Shown here one piece after another: positions 1-6,095 of a DNA stretch of 6,857 bases. The position numbers were made by a program, and so were the translations under genes. The DNA lies in the NCBI GenBank assembly GCA_015222985.1, contig JADFWI010000265.1:1-6857 (forward strand), written 5' to 3'. Under the pieces are notes generated by a model. That model saw only the letters and a list, made by a program, of their open reading frames with translations. It was not told the DNA's origin and ran no database searches. The stretch comes from Pseudomonadota bacterium (GTDB taxonomy: Bacteria > Desulfobacterota > Desulfobacteria > Desulfobacterales > C00003060). Position 1 is the stretch's first letter; every line of letters starts with the position of its first letter.

Positions 1-38
1 CTCTTGCCTCAATAGAGATTCGATAGTAATAAGACAGC

Positions 39-63
39 GATAATTCAATGCTCGATAGTCGAG
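39..63 (+). promoter_or_regulatory. Possible hldE promoter -10 and leader hairpin
   Basis: GATAAT at 39-44 matches five of six bases of a sigma70 -10 box, but I find no convincing -35 at the right spacing. A perfect short inverted repeat, CTCGA-TAG-TCGAG, follows at 51-63, where transcription would start. It lies 10 nt before the AGAAGG ribosome binding site of hldE. The word CGATAGT also occurs at 21-27 and 53-59. The promoter call is weak; the hairpin is seen directly but its role is unknown. Confidence 0.25.
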
Positions 64-78
64 ATACAGAAGGCTTTT

Positions 79-1539
79 ATGAACATAGATATCTCAAAGT
101 TCGACAAGTGCCACATCCTGGTCATCGGCGACTTAATGATCGATGAATACGTGTGGGGGGAGGTGGATCGCATATCCCCCGAAGCGCCCGTACAGGTGGT
201 TTCGGTACTCAGGGATAGTGTCACCCTTGGCGGTGCAGGCAACGTGGCGAACAACCTTGTTGCCCTGGGCGCGCAGGTCACCGTTGCCGGTGTTTTAGGA
301 GCTGGAGCAAACGCTGACCTGCTAATGAAGATGTTCCGAGAACTGGGTGTGGACACTGAGGGTGTCACTCAGGATCCAACAAGACCTACTACCAAGAAAA
401 CCCGCATCATAGGCGGGCACCAGCATGTGCTGCGCATAGATCGTGAGACAAAACAGCAAATATCCGAAGAACAGGTCAATACCTTGGTTCGTTTTGCAAA
501 GGACCGTATCGGCGCCTTCGATCTGATCCTGGTTTCCGATTATGGCAAAGGCCTCCTTTCGGAAACGCTTTTGCGACAGATCATTGATGTGGCTAACCAG
601 AACAAGAAGAAAATCATCGTTGATCCCAAGGGGCTTAATTTTGGAAAATATGCGGGAGCCACGGCAATCACGCCAAACAAGAAGGAGGCGTCGCTGGCAG
701 CCGGAATCGAGATTGTTGACGATGCGTCGCTTGAAGCAGCGGGCGAGAAATTGCTCCGTGATATTCCAGTCCAAATGGTCCTCATGACGTGCGGCAAGGA
801 GGACATGGTTCTGTTTGAGCAAGGCAAAGAACCTTACAGAATTATGATAGGCGAGGCCCGGCAGGTCTTTGATGTCTCTGGAGCAGGTGATACTGTTGTG
901 TCTGTGCTGGGTTTGGGGTTAGCCTCAGGGTGCTCTTTTCGACAGGCCGCAGCCCTTGCCAATGTTGCGGCAGGAATTGTTGTGGAAAAAGTTGGCACAG
1001 CAACAGTCTCGATCAAGGAGCTACAAAACGCACTGGAACCATCGATTGAAGCGCTGGCGACTAAACAAAAGACGTTATCTGATCTGGTTCCAATCATAGA
1101 TCGCCTCAGGGCCGGGGGCAAAACCATAGTGATGACAAACGGCTGTTTTGATCTACTCCACGTCGGCCACATCAAACTCCTGTCTGCCTCCAAGAAGATG
1201 GGCGATGTACTCATCGTAGCCATTGACGATGACGAATCCGTGCGTGCCCTTAAGGGAAAAGACCGCCCCATTATCGCGGCCCAGGAGCGCATTCGGATCA
1301 TCAGTGCGCTGGACTGTGTGGACTATGTGACCCTCTTTTCAACCAGGGAGCTTGGCGATCTCATTGAGGCCCTTCGCCCTGACGTTTTGACCAAGGGGAG
1401 CAATTACACCAACGAGACCGTGTTGGGCAGGGAGATCGTGGAGAAGTTCGGAGGCCGCGTCGCCCTGATTCCAATGACCGAGGCTGTCTCCTCAACCGGG
1501 GTAATCAACCAGATCAAGCAAGGGGCAGCAGCAGACTAA
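79..1539 (+). CDS. hldE: Bifunctional heptose-7-phosphate kinase / heptose-1-phosphate adenylyltransferase HldE
   Basis: This cytoplasmic enzyme catalyses two steps towards ADP-heptose for the LPS inner core: it phosphorylates D-glycero-beta-D-manno-heptose 7-phosphate at C1, and after removal of the 7-phosphate by GmhB it adenylylates heptose 1-phosphate. Residues 1 to about 320 are a PfkB/ribokinase-type kinase, with the substrate-binding GGAGNVANNL (51-60), TPNKKEA (198-204) and the anion-hole motif DVSGAGDT (265-272), whose Asp271 is the expected catalytic base. Residues about 345-486 are a nucleotidyltransferase with TNGCFDLLHVGH (353-364, the HxGH motif), ERIRIISAL (403-411), RPDVLTKGSNY (433-443) and SSTGVI (471-476). 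The 486 residues are close to the 477 of the E. coli enzyme, so both halves are intact. The ATG at 79 follows AGAAGG with a 5-nt spacer. No other LPS gene lies in the window; the next gene, 77 nt downstream, encodes a DUF167 protein. Family identification is very secure. Confidence 0.97.
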   Translation: MNIDISKFDKCHILVIGDLMIDEYVWGEVDRISPEAPVQVVSVLRDSVTLGGAGNVANNLVALGAQVTVAGVLGAGANADLLMKMFRELGVDTEGVTQDPTRPTTKKTRIIGGHQHVLRIDRETKQQISEEQVNTLVRFAKDRIGAFDLILVSDYGKGLLSETLLRQIIDVANQNKKKIIVDPKGLNFGKYAGATAITPNKKEASLAAGIEIVDDASLEAAGEKLLRDIPVQMVLMTCGKEDMVLFEQGKEPYRIMIGEARQVFDVSGAGDTVVSVLGLGLASGCSFRQAAALANVAAGIVVEKVGTATVSIKELQNALEPSIEALATKQKTLSDLVPIIDRLRAGGKTIVMTNGCFDLLHVGHIKLLSASKKMGDVLIVAIDDDESVRALKGKDRPIIAAQERIRIISALDCVDYVTLFSTRELGDLIEALRPDVLTKGSNYTNETVLGREIVEKFGGRVALIPMTEAVSSTGVINQIKQGAAAD

Positions 1540-1616
1540 GGTATCTGTCTTCTGAAGTTCAGGCTCTCGGACCGGAGAAAATTGACCAACGACATTCTTT
1601 TTGCGGAAGGTCCCCC

Positions 1617-1904
1617 ATGCTCTGGATTCAGGAAACCCCGGACGGGGTGATATTTAAGATTACTGTCCAACCCAGGGGCTCGAGAAATGAAATCGCGGGT
1701 CTTCAGGGCGATGCCATGAAAATTAGGCTGACAGCCCCTCCCGTGGAAGGGGCTGCCAACAAGATGTGTGTGGAGTTTCTGGCCAAATCCTTGAAAATGC
1801 GAAAATCAGTCGTGGAAATAGTCCGCGGCCACGCCAGCAGGTCAAAAAAAGTGCTGGTGCGGTCGGCAACCCGCAAGGAGATTGAATCCCTCCTGGAAAG
1901 CTAA
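1617..1904 (+). CDS. DUF167 (YggU/UPF0235) family protein
   Basis: This is a 95-residue member of the DUF167 family, a small, widely conserved alpha/beta fold whose biochemical role is unknown. The family signature is clear: a hydrophobic N-terminal strand ending in VQPRGSRNEI (17-26), the core motif APPVEGAANK (40-49), and the later GHASRSKKV (71-79). Length is normal for the family and the C terminus is complete. The ATG at 1617 is preceded by GGAAGG with a 6-nt spacer, a strong ribosome binding site. It lies 77 nt after hldE on the same strand with no obvious terminator between, so co-transcription is plausible. It ends directly against the stem-loop that separates it from convergent fabF. 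No function can be assigned from sequence; E. coli YggU is the usual reference. Confidence 0.93.
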   Translation: MLWIQETPDGVIFKITVQPRGSRNEIAGLQGDAMKIRLTAPPVEGAANKMCVEFLAKSLKMRKSVVEIVRGHASRSKKVLVRSATRKEIESLLES

Positions 1905-1944
1905 GGGCTGGGGCAAAAATACCAAGTTGTTTTTGACCCGGCCC
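1905..1944. terminator. Imperfect stem-loop between convergent DUF167 and fabF genes
   Basis: The arm GGGCTGGGGCAAAAA (1905-1919) pairs with TTTTTGACCCGGCCC (1930-1944) around a 10-nt loop, with one G-U pair and one mismatch over 15 positions. It begins at the base after the DUF167 stop codon and ends 14 nt before the fabF stop, so it could act on transcripts from both sides. The A and T runs lie next to the loop rather than after a GC stem, so it is not a textbook intrinsic terminator. It may instead be an RNA end-protecting or REP-like hairpin. The structure is seen directly; the terminator role is inferred from position. Confidence 0.5.
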
Positions 1945-1958
1945 TAACCGTCTCCACC

Positions 1959-3197
1959 TCATCCATCATATCTTCTCAATACCATTACAGCATTGTGTCC
2001 CCCAAAGCCAAGGGAGTTGTTCATGACCACATTTAGCTTTGCCGGTGTCGGTTCGGTGATGATGTTCAGATCCATTTCCGGATCGGAGGTTTCGTAGTTT
2101 ATATTGGGAGGGATGATCTGCTTTTCTATGGCCAGGGCACAGGCTACAGCTTCAACCGCTCCTGCAGCCCCGATGAGGTGCCCGATCATTGACTTGATAG
2201 AACTCACCGGCACCTTGTAGTCAGCGAAGACCTCGCCAATGGCATGGGCCTCGGCCTTGTCGTTGAGCGGAGTGGAAGTGCCGTGAGCATTGACATAGTC
2301 AACGTCTCCCGGTTCCAGGCCTGCCATGGTCAAAGAATCACGAATCGCCTTTTTGACCATGCGGGCTTTCGGATCGGGCGCTGTGATGTGGTAGGCATCC
2401 GTGTTTGTGGCATATCCCACGATTTCTGCGCAGATCTTAGCGCCCCTGGCCAGGGCGTGTTCAAGATCTTCAAGAACAAGGACCCCTGCCCCCTCACCGA
2501 TCACAAAGCCATCTCTATCCTTGTCAAAAGGCCTGCATGCCCCTTTGGGGTCGTCATTTCTCCGAGACAATGCCTTCATATTGGCAAATGAGCTGGCCGC
2601 AATTTCCGTGAGAATCGCCTCGCTGCCGCCGGCAACAATGACATCAGAGTCTCCCAGCGCAATATCCTTGACGGCACAAACCAGGGAATAGACTCCTGTC
2701 GCACAGGCATTGGCCGTGCACGGGCTCGTGCCCGTAAGCTTGTGAATGATGCTTACGAAAGCATTAACCGCGTTTGGCATCATCATTGGAATCAGAAAGG
2801 GGCTAACCCTTGAGGGGTTTTTGCTTTCGATCAGTTTTCTTTTTTCCTCTTCAAGGGTCATCAAGCCGCCAATCCCCGTTCCAATCATGGTCCCTACATT
2901 GTCGTTGTACTTGCCCAATTTCAGACCGGAATCCTCAATGGCAAGGGATGCGGCAGCAACTCCGTACTGGGTAAACATGTCCATTCTCTTGACATCCTTT
3001 GGATTGATCCCGTAGTCCTTGGGGTCAAAGTCCCTTATCTCGGCGCCTATTTTGGTCTTGAAATTGGAGGTATCAAATCTTGAAATAAGATCAACCCCGC
3101 ATTTCCCCTCCATGAGCGCATCCCAGAATCTCTCCTTTTCGGACCCAATGGGTGTAACAACGCCCGTACCGGTGATGACGACTCTTCTTCTCTCCAT
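1959..3197 (-). CDS. fabF: Beta-ketoacyl-ACP synthase II (FabF)
   Basis: FabF condenses malonyl-ACP with a growing acyl-ACP in the cytoplasmic type II fatty acid synthesis cycle. The 412 residues match the usual FabF length. The thiolase-fold active site is complete: nucleophilic Cys165 in TANACATG (161-168), His305 in NAHGTSTPLND (303-313), and Lys335 and His340 in KSMIGHLIGAAG (335-346). The C-terminal glycine loop GFGGHNA is at 397-403. The N terminus RRVVITGTGVVTPIG is typical, and the ATG at 3197 follows GGAGGA with a 7-nt spacer. Two things stand out around it: acpP, a common fabF neighbour, is not adjacent, and the upstream gene is rdgB, 101 nt away. That gap contains a plausible promoter and a leader hairpin, so fabF may be transcribed independently. 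A specialised ketosynthase is possible but nothing in the sequence suggests it. Confidence 0.97.
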   Translation of the reverse strand: MERRRVVITGTGVVTPIGSEKERFWDALMEGKCGVDLISRFDTSNFKTKIGAEIRDFDPKDYGINPKDVKRMDMFTQYGVAAASLAIEDSGLKLGKYNDNVGTMIGTGIGGLMTLEEEKRKLIESKNPSRVSPFLIPMMMPNAVNAFVSIIHKLTGTSPCTANACATGVYSLVCAVKDIALGDSDVIVAGGSEAILTEIAASSFANMKALSRRNDDPKGACRPFDKDRDGFVIGEGAGVLVLEDLEHALARGAKICAEIVGYATNTDAYHITAPDPKARMVKKAIRDSLTMAGLEPGDVDYVNAHGTSTPLNDKAEAHAIGEVFADYKVPVSSIKSMIGHLIGAAGAVEAVACALAIEKQIIPPNINYETSDPEMDLNIITEPTPAKLNVVMNNSLGFGGHNAVMVLRRYDG

Positions 3198-3220
3198 GTC
3201 AAAATCCTCCAGAAGGTGTT

Positions 3221-3235
3221 CCGGGCTGTACCCGG
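3221..3235 (-). promoter_or_regulatory. GC-rich hairpin in fabF leader
   Basis: CCGGG (3221-3225) and CCCGG (3231-3235) form a perfect 5-bp GC stem with a 5-nt loop. In the fabF transcript it would sit in the 5' leader, between the predicted start of transcription and the GGAGGA ribosome binding site. It could affect translation or mRNA stability. It does not match any fatty-acid regulator site I recognise, such as FapR, FabT or FadR. The inverted repeat is certain; the function is speculative. Confidence 0.35.
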
Positions 3236-3247
3236 GTATTTTTCAAA

Positions 3248-3277
3248 AAAATAATTTTACGGCTCAAAATGTGTCAA
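3248..3277 (-). promoter_or_regulatory. Candidate sigma70 promoter for fabF
   Basis: On the minus strand a perfect -35 box TTGACA (3277-3272) is followed by an 18-nt spacer and TATTTT (3253-3248), which matches four of six -10 positions. Transcription would start near 3240, about 43 nt before the fabF ATG, in AT-rich DNA. Just upstream, the rdgB stop is followed by a short GC-rich stretch and six T residues, which may be a weak terminator, but its stem is only about 3-4 bp. Together these suggest that fabF is at least partly separate from rdgB. Confidence 0.5.
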
Positions 3278-3298
3278 TAAAAAAGCCGGCGGCGCATC

Positions 3299-3916
3299 TT
3301 AAAGCCTTTGCCGAATCCAGATCAAGACCTTGTCAAATTCCTCTTTCATCTCTGCCAGCGCCTTTCCGCGGTGACTGACCTGGTTTTTTTCTTCCGCAGA
3401 AAGCTGAGCAAAGGTCCTGTTCATGGGTGGATAAAAGAACACAGGGTCATAGCCGAACCCGTTGTCGCCGGCAGGCGCTTCGGCAATCAATCCCTCACAC
3501 CGTGCCTCGTATGTAAGGGCCACACCTGACGGAACCGCAATAGAGATCACGCACATAAAGGCTGCTCTTCGGCTTGCCTTGCCTTTCATCTCCTTCAATA
3601 ATTTGTCATTGTTTTCCTGGTCAGTAGCTGACGGCCCTGCATACCGCGCTGAGCGGACGCCCGGAGCGCCTTCCAGGGCTTCCACCTCCAGGCCGGAATC
3701 ATCCGCGAGGGCGGGCAGCCCAAGGACTTTGGCCGTGAAGGATGCCTTCTTGAAGGCATTATCGTCAAATGTAGCGCCATCTTCTTCAACATCAGGTATG
3801 GGGCCGAAGTCATCAAGGTTCTTGATTTCCACGGGAAAATCTTTCAAAAGATCCCATATCTCGCGTGTCTTTCCCGGGTTTCGCGTAGCCAAAACCAGCC
3901 ATTGCTTATTTTTCAT
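3299..3916 (-). CDS. rdgB: XTP/dITP diphosphatase, RdgB/HAM1 family
   Basis: This enzyme hydrolyses dITP, ITP and XTP to monophosphates and pyrophosphate, keeping deaminated purines out of DNA and RNA. All family motifs are present: the substrate-binding TRNPGK (11-16), TFDDNA (49-54) next to acidic residues 44-46, the metal-binding ADDSGLEV (71-78), GFGYDPVF (153-160) and SHRGKAL (181-187). The chosen ATG at 3916 gives 205 residues, near the 197 of E. coli RdgB, and has AAGGA about 7 nt upstream. The reading frame stays open to an ATG at 4018, but that would add 34 non-conserved residues and overlap the MFS gene, so I reject it. It begins 34 nt after the MFS stop and is probably co-transcribed with it. 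In many bacteria rdgB travels with rph or hemW; neither is adjacent here. Confidence 0.96.
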   Translation of the reverse strand: MKNKQWLVLATRNPGKTREIWDLLKDFPVEIKNLDDFGPIPDVEEDGATFDDNAFKKASFTAKVLGLPALADDSGLEVEALEGAPGVRSARYAGPSATDQENNDKLLKEMKGKASRRAAFMCVISIAVPSGVALTYEARCEGLIAEAPAGDNGFGYDPVFFYPPMNRTFAQLSAEEKNQVSHRGKALAEMKEEFDKVLIWIRQRL

Positions 3917-3937
3917 GGATATTTCCTTGAACCTCTG

Positions 3938-3953
3938 AACCCGTGAACGGTTA
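3938..3953 (-). repeat. Dispersed TAACCGTTCAC repeat copy at MFS stop codon
   Basis: Read on the minus strand this is TAACCGTTCACGGGTT. It matches 15 of 16 bases of TAACCGTTCACAGGTT at 6659-6674 on the plus strand. The first three bases are the stop codon of the MFS gene, and the rest fills half the 34-nt gap before rdgB. Two copies in one window suggest a dispersed short repeat, although 16 nt alone could be chance. Confidence 0.35.
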
Positions 3954-5111
3954 GCCTTCCTGTTTGCTGCGATCAGGAATCGTTCTACGAAACATAAGGG
4001 CTGCAAGAGAAAATGCAAATACCATAATCCCGTTTATAATAAAAGGCATTTTGTAACCCCAGACCTGATTCAGCCATCCTGAAAAAGCGGCAAATATGAA
4101 TATGGCCGATGTCCGTACACAGAAAATGAGGCCCGAATTCCCGCCAAGTCTTGCTGCCGGGAAAAAACGAGCGGTGAGCACATCGGACTCCAGGATGGCC
4201 AGGGTGTCACCTGCTGTATGAATCATCCTGACTATCAGGAGGCTGAGAAACGTGTTTGTGAAAGCTGTTACGACCTGAAAACAGCTCGATATCAGAAGTC
4301 CCACGAGGAGCAGCAAGAAGACCCTCTCTTTCTTGTCCATAAGGATACCGGCAAATGGCACCAGAAAGGCCATCCAGATCCCCAAGGCAAAAAACACAAG
4401 CCCTATCTCCTTTTTGTTCAGCCCGATGATATCCTTCATAAGAAGGCTGATGCTCGTCTGTTCGGCACCGAAGTGGGTGCCGAGGACAAAAACCACGGTC
4501 ATGAGGAACAGGACATCCGGCTTTCTTATGTCCTGGTTGTAGTCCTTGAAACTAAAAACCACAGGCGGAGCATCTTTTGCAAGGAGCGTTAGCAGGATAA
4601 TGGCAATGGAGATGATCAACGCCCCTTTGATCATGAGAACTGCGCCGTATGTTTCATAGACATACCCGCCTACAAGAGGCCCAAGTCCGAAACCCAAGTA
4701 CCCCCCCAGATGCAGGAAGGCCACTTTTTTCCCTCGTCCAGTGTGATCTATGAGCTTAAGATAAAGAGACATCAAGACCACCCTGATAGTGGCGGCCCCC
4801 ACACCTCCAAGGATCACCACAAAGCAGACACCGAAGAAGTCTCTCACGGTGATAAGGAGCAAGAAATAACAACTGTAACAGATAGCGCCCAAGGTGAGTG
4901 TCCTCTTCGGGGAGAAGTAGTCTGAAAACACACCAAAGGGAAGCACGAGAATAATGCTTGAGAGTGAGGTCAGTCCTATGGCAAAGCCTATCTGCTGATC
5001 GCTAAAACCGTAGGACTTGAAAAGTATAGGCAGGTATGCAAGGACCATCCAGAAGGAAAAGAAATAAAGGAGATAAGAGACAAAGAATACAGCTGATTTG
5101 GATCGGTCCAT
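3951..5111 (-). CDS. Major facilitator superfamily (MFS) transporter
   Basis: This 386-residue inner-membrane protein has about twelve hydrophobic helices, the normal MFS size, split by a hydrophilic loop at roughly residues 179-199. The first half has a motif-A-like loop between helices 2 and 3, GVFSDYFSPKRTL (60-72). The equivalent loop of the second half is GILMDKKERV (255-264). Charged residues within or next to helices, for example Glu217, Arg295, Asp302 and Glu308, could serve in proton coupling or substrate binding. The substrate cannot be predicted. The ATG at 5111 has only a weak GGAA upstream at about 7 nt. Its stop codon falls in a short dispersed repeat 34 nt before rdgB, suggesting a shared transcript. 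The preceding gap of 149 nt holds several inverted repeats that could terminate upstream transcription or bind a regulator. Superfamily assignment is strong; any export or drug-resistance role would be a guess. Confidence 0.9.
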   Translation of the reverse strand: MDRSKSAVFFVSYLLYFFSFWMVLAYLPILFKSYGFSDQQIGFAIGLTSLSSIILVLPFGVFSDYFSPKRTLTLGAICYSCYFLLLITVRDFFGVCFVVILGGVGAATIRVVLMSLYLKLIDHTGRGKKVAFLHLGGYLGFGLGPLVGGYVYETYGAVLMIKGALIISIAIILLTLLAKDAPPVVFSFKDYNQDIRKPDVLFLMTVVFVLGTHFGAEQTSISLLMKDIIGLNKKEIGLVFFALGIWMAFLVPFAGILMDKKERVFLLLLVGLLISSCFQVVTAFTNTFLSLLIVRMIHTAGDTLAILESDVLTARFFPAARLGGNSGLIFCVRTSAIFIFAAFSGWLNQVWGYKMPFIINGIMVFAFSLAALMFRRTIPDRSKQEG

Positions 5112-5147
5112 GCATATTTCCGGTCATGATGAACTCATGCATATAGT

Positions 5148-5173
5148 GCCTGAACGCAAAGTCATGTTCAGGC
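5148..5173. promoter_or_regulatory. Perfect 8-10-8 inverted repeat upstream of MFS gene
   Basis: GCCTGAAC (5148-5155) and GTTCAGGC (5166-5173) are perfect inverted repeats around a 10-nt spacer, 37-62 nt before the MFS start codon. On the minus strand a weak -10-like TATATG lies just downstream (5144-5139). Half-sites about 18 bp apart, near a promoter, fit an operator for a dimeric regulator. An RNA hairpin is equally possible. The repeat is certain; the role is inferred. Confidence 0.4.
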
Positions 5174-5175
5174 CA

Positions 5176-5211
5176 AATCCGAATATCGAAATATGTGCTT
5201 CGGATTCCGAA
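5176..5211. repeat. Overlapping TTCGGATT palindromes
   Basis: AATCCGAA (5176-5183) is the exact reverse complement of TTCGGATT (5199-5206), giving an 8-bp stem with a 15-nt loop. The right arm also belongs to a tighter palindrome, TTCGGA-T-TCCGAA (5199-5211). The two foldings exclude each other. This resembles short palindromic intergenic repeats, possibly of a dispersed family; no second copy is present here. Confidence 0.4.
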
Positions 5212-5213
5212 TT

Positions 5214-5243
5214 CTTGACCGAAAAAACGGGGTTTCGGTCAAG
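5214..5243 (-). terminator. Perfect 11-bp inverted repeat after the 80-residue gene
   Basis: CTTGACCGAAA (5214-5224) and TTTCGGTCAAG (5233-5243) form a perfect 11-bp stem with an 8-nt loop. It begins 17 nt past the stop codon of the minus-strand 80-residue gene and more than 100 nt before the MFS gene, the expected place for an operon-ending hairpin. No U-run follows the stem on the minus strand, so intrinsic termination is uncertain; 3' end stabilisation or a protein-binding site are alternatives. Confidence 0.45.
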
Positions 5244-5260
5244 TACTACGTGGATGGAGA

Positions 5261-5503
5261 CTACTTGATGACTTTAAGGCGCCTTTTTCTGTCCTTTTTT
5301 TCCTTTTCTTGCCGTTTGTCACACACCTTGCAAATAGTTTTTTCGCACGACTGTCGAATCGACTTAAGGACGTACTCCACATGCTCCAGGGGATGTTCTT
5401 TTAGATGGCCGCTGTTGATATAATCTATTCCCACTTTCTGCATCACAGCCAGGATAGTTCTGTACTCTTGCTTGTAGGCCTCTATGAATTCTTTGTCATC
5501 CAT
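5261..5503 (-). CDS. Hypothetical 80-residue protein with C-x4-C-x2-C motif and basic tail
   Basis: I do not recognise this family. The protein is predicted to be mostly helical and cytoplasmic, with no signal peptide or membrane segment. Three cysteines form C53-x4-C58-x2-C61, and three histidines lie at 33, 37 and 41. The last 18 residues are very basic (KRQEKEKKDRKRR from 63). Metal binding or contact with nucleic acid or acidic lipid is conceivable but unproven. The ATG at 5503 is 9 nt after the SxtJ-family stop codon and has no good Shine-Dalgarno, so translation is probably coupled to that gene. A hairpin follows its stop, so the pair looks like a two-gene unit. Reality as a gene is supported by the tight spacing and protein-like composition, but the short length leaves doubt. 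It does not resemble DUF5989, the usual small partner of SxtJ proteins. Confidence 0.6.
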   Translation of the reverse strand: MDDKEFIEAYKQEYRTILAVMQKVGIDYINSGHLKEHPLEHVEYVLKSIRQSCEKTICKVCDKRQEKEKKDRKRRLKVIK

Positions 5504-5512
5504 AGTTAGGGT

Positions 5513-5950
5513 TCAATAGAGCTTCTCATATTGTTTCTTGTCAAAAGGCCTTTTCTTCTTTTTGATCCAGTAAGAAGCAGCCTCCTTGTCCCATTTTTGA
5601 TCAAGGATATCCTTTCTGAGCAGCCTCATAATGAGGCCAACGGGAGTAACCACAAGATAGAAGAGAAGAGACAGGACAATACGGGACATGAAAAAACCGA
5701 GTACCACTGCCAGGCCCATCCATACCTTGTACACGGCTCTCAGCGTTGCCGGAGCCCAGATTCCCAATCCGAAGAACAACACGCCCAACCCGATGCCTGC
5801 GTACCCAAGGGGCCTTCCCTTATAGACAAGAATGCCGCCGATAATGGCCAAAACCACCAGAAAGGTGATGCCAAAACTCCTGATGCTTTTGGGCCCTGTG
5901 TCAACTGCCTTTATTTCGTCAAGAATTTCGGATAACACGATGATGCACAC
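5513..5950 (-). CDS. SxtJ-family small integral membrane protein
   Basis: The 145 residues match the SxtJ family, named after a gene of the cyanobacterial saxitoxin cluster but widespread in bacteria and of unknown function. Features that fit are the N-terminal EILDEIKAVDTGPKSIRSFG (8-27), three to four hydrophobic segments at about 26-44, 48-66, 75-88 and 89-107, the central APATLRAVYKVWMGL (66-80), the amphipathic TPVGLIMRLLRKD (102-114), and the C-terminal YWIKKKKRPFDKKQYEKLY (127-145). Elsewhere this family often lies beside a carbamoyltransferase and a DUF5989 protein; neither is visible here. The start is uncertain. The frame has no ATG, an in-frame TAA lies 24 nt before the GTG at 5950, and GGAGG sits only 2 nt before that GTG, while the next GTG (5938) is 14 nt away. 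The 80-residue gene follows after 9 nt. Confidence 0.85.
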   Translation of the reverse strand: MCIIVLSEILDEIKAVDTGPKSIRSFGITFLVVLAIIGGILVYKGRPLGYAGIGLGVLFFGLGIWAPATLRAVYKVWMGLAVVLGFFMSRIVLSLLFYLVVTPVGLIMRLLRKDILDQKWDKEAASYWIKKKKRPFDKKQYEKLY

Positions 5951-5976
5951 AGCCTCCGTGGGCTCTTCACCTTATC

Positions 5977-5992
5977 TGTGGCCACATTGTGG
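5977..5992. promoter_or_regulatory. Nested TGTGG/CCACA palindromes upstream of the SxtJ-family gene
   Basis: TGTGGCCACA (5977-5986) is a perfect 10-bp palindrome, and its right half is reused in CCACA-T-TGTGG (5982-5992). The cluster lies about 27 nt before the GTG start of the SxtJ-family gene in a 145-nt gap without any other gene. It could be an operator or a leader structure. I see no convincing promoter boxes in this gap, only weak TTGCAT and TAAACA elements on the minus strand. Confidence 0.3.
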
Positions 5993-6095
5993 GGAGTCGT
6001 CCCGTTTGAACGTATTGTTTACCGTCAGGGATGAAATAATGCAAGGATCTTCTCTATGACACAACCACAAAAGGAATGGTTTCGACTGAGGGGGG

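Noticed and set aside
322..822. Minus-strand 166-codon frame inside hldE
   Set aside because: Antisense shadow of a complete, well-conserved gene; low-complexity translation without recognisable motifs.
3462..3938. Plus-strand 158-codon frame opposite rdgB
   Set aside because: Antisense to the conserved rdgB coding region; serine- and proline-rich translation typical of shadow frames.
3917..4018. N-terminal extension of RdgB to an upstream ATG
   Set aside because: It would overlap the MFS gene and add 34 residues absent from the family; the ATG at 3916 has a good ribosome binding site and begins the conserved domain.
4218..4592. Plus-strand 124-codon frame opposite the MFS gene
   Set aside because: Hydrophilic shadow of hydrophobic transmembrane codons, with no independent support.
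5531..5935. Plus-strand 134-codon frame opposite the SxtJ-family gene
   Set aside because: Antisense shadow; the minus-strand frame has membrane segments and clear family features.
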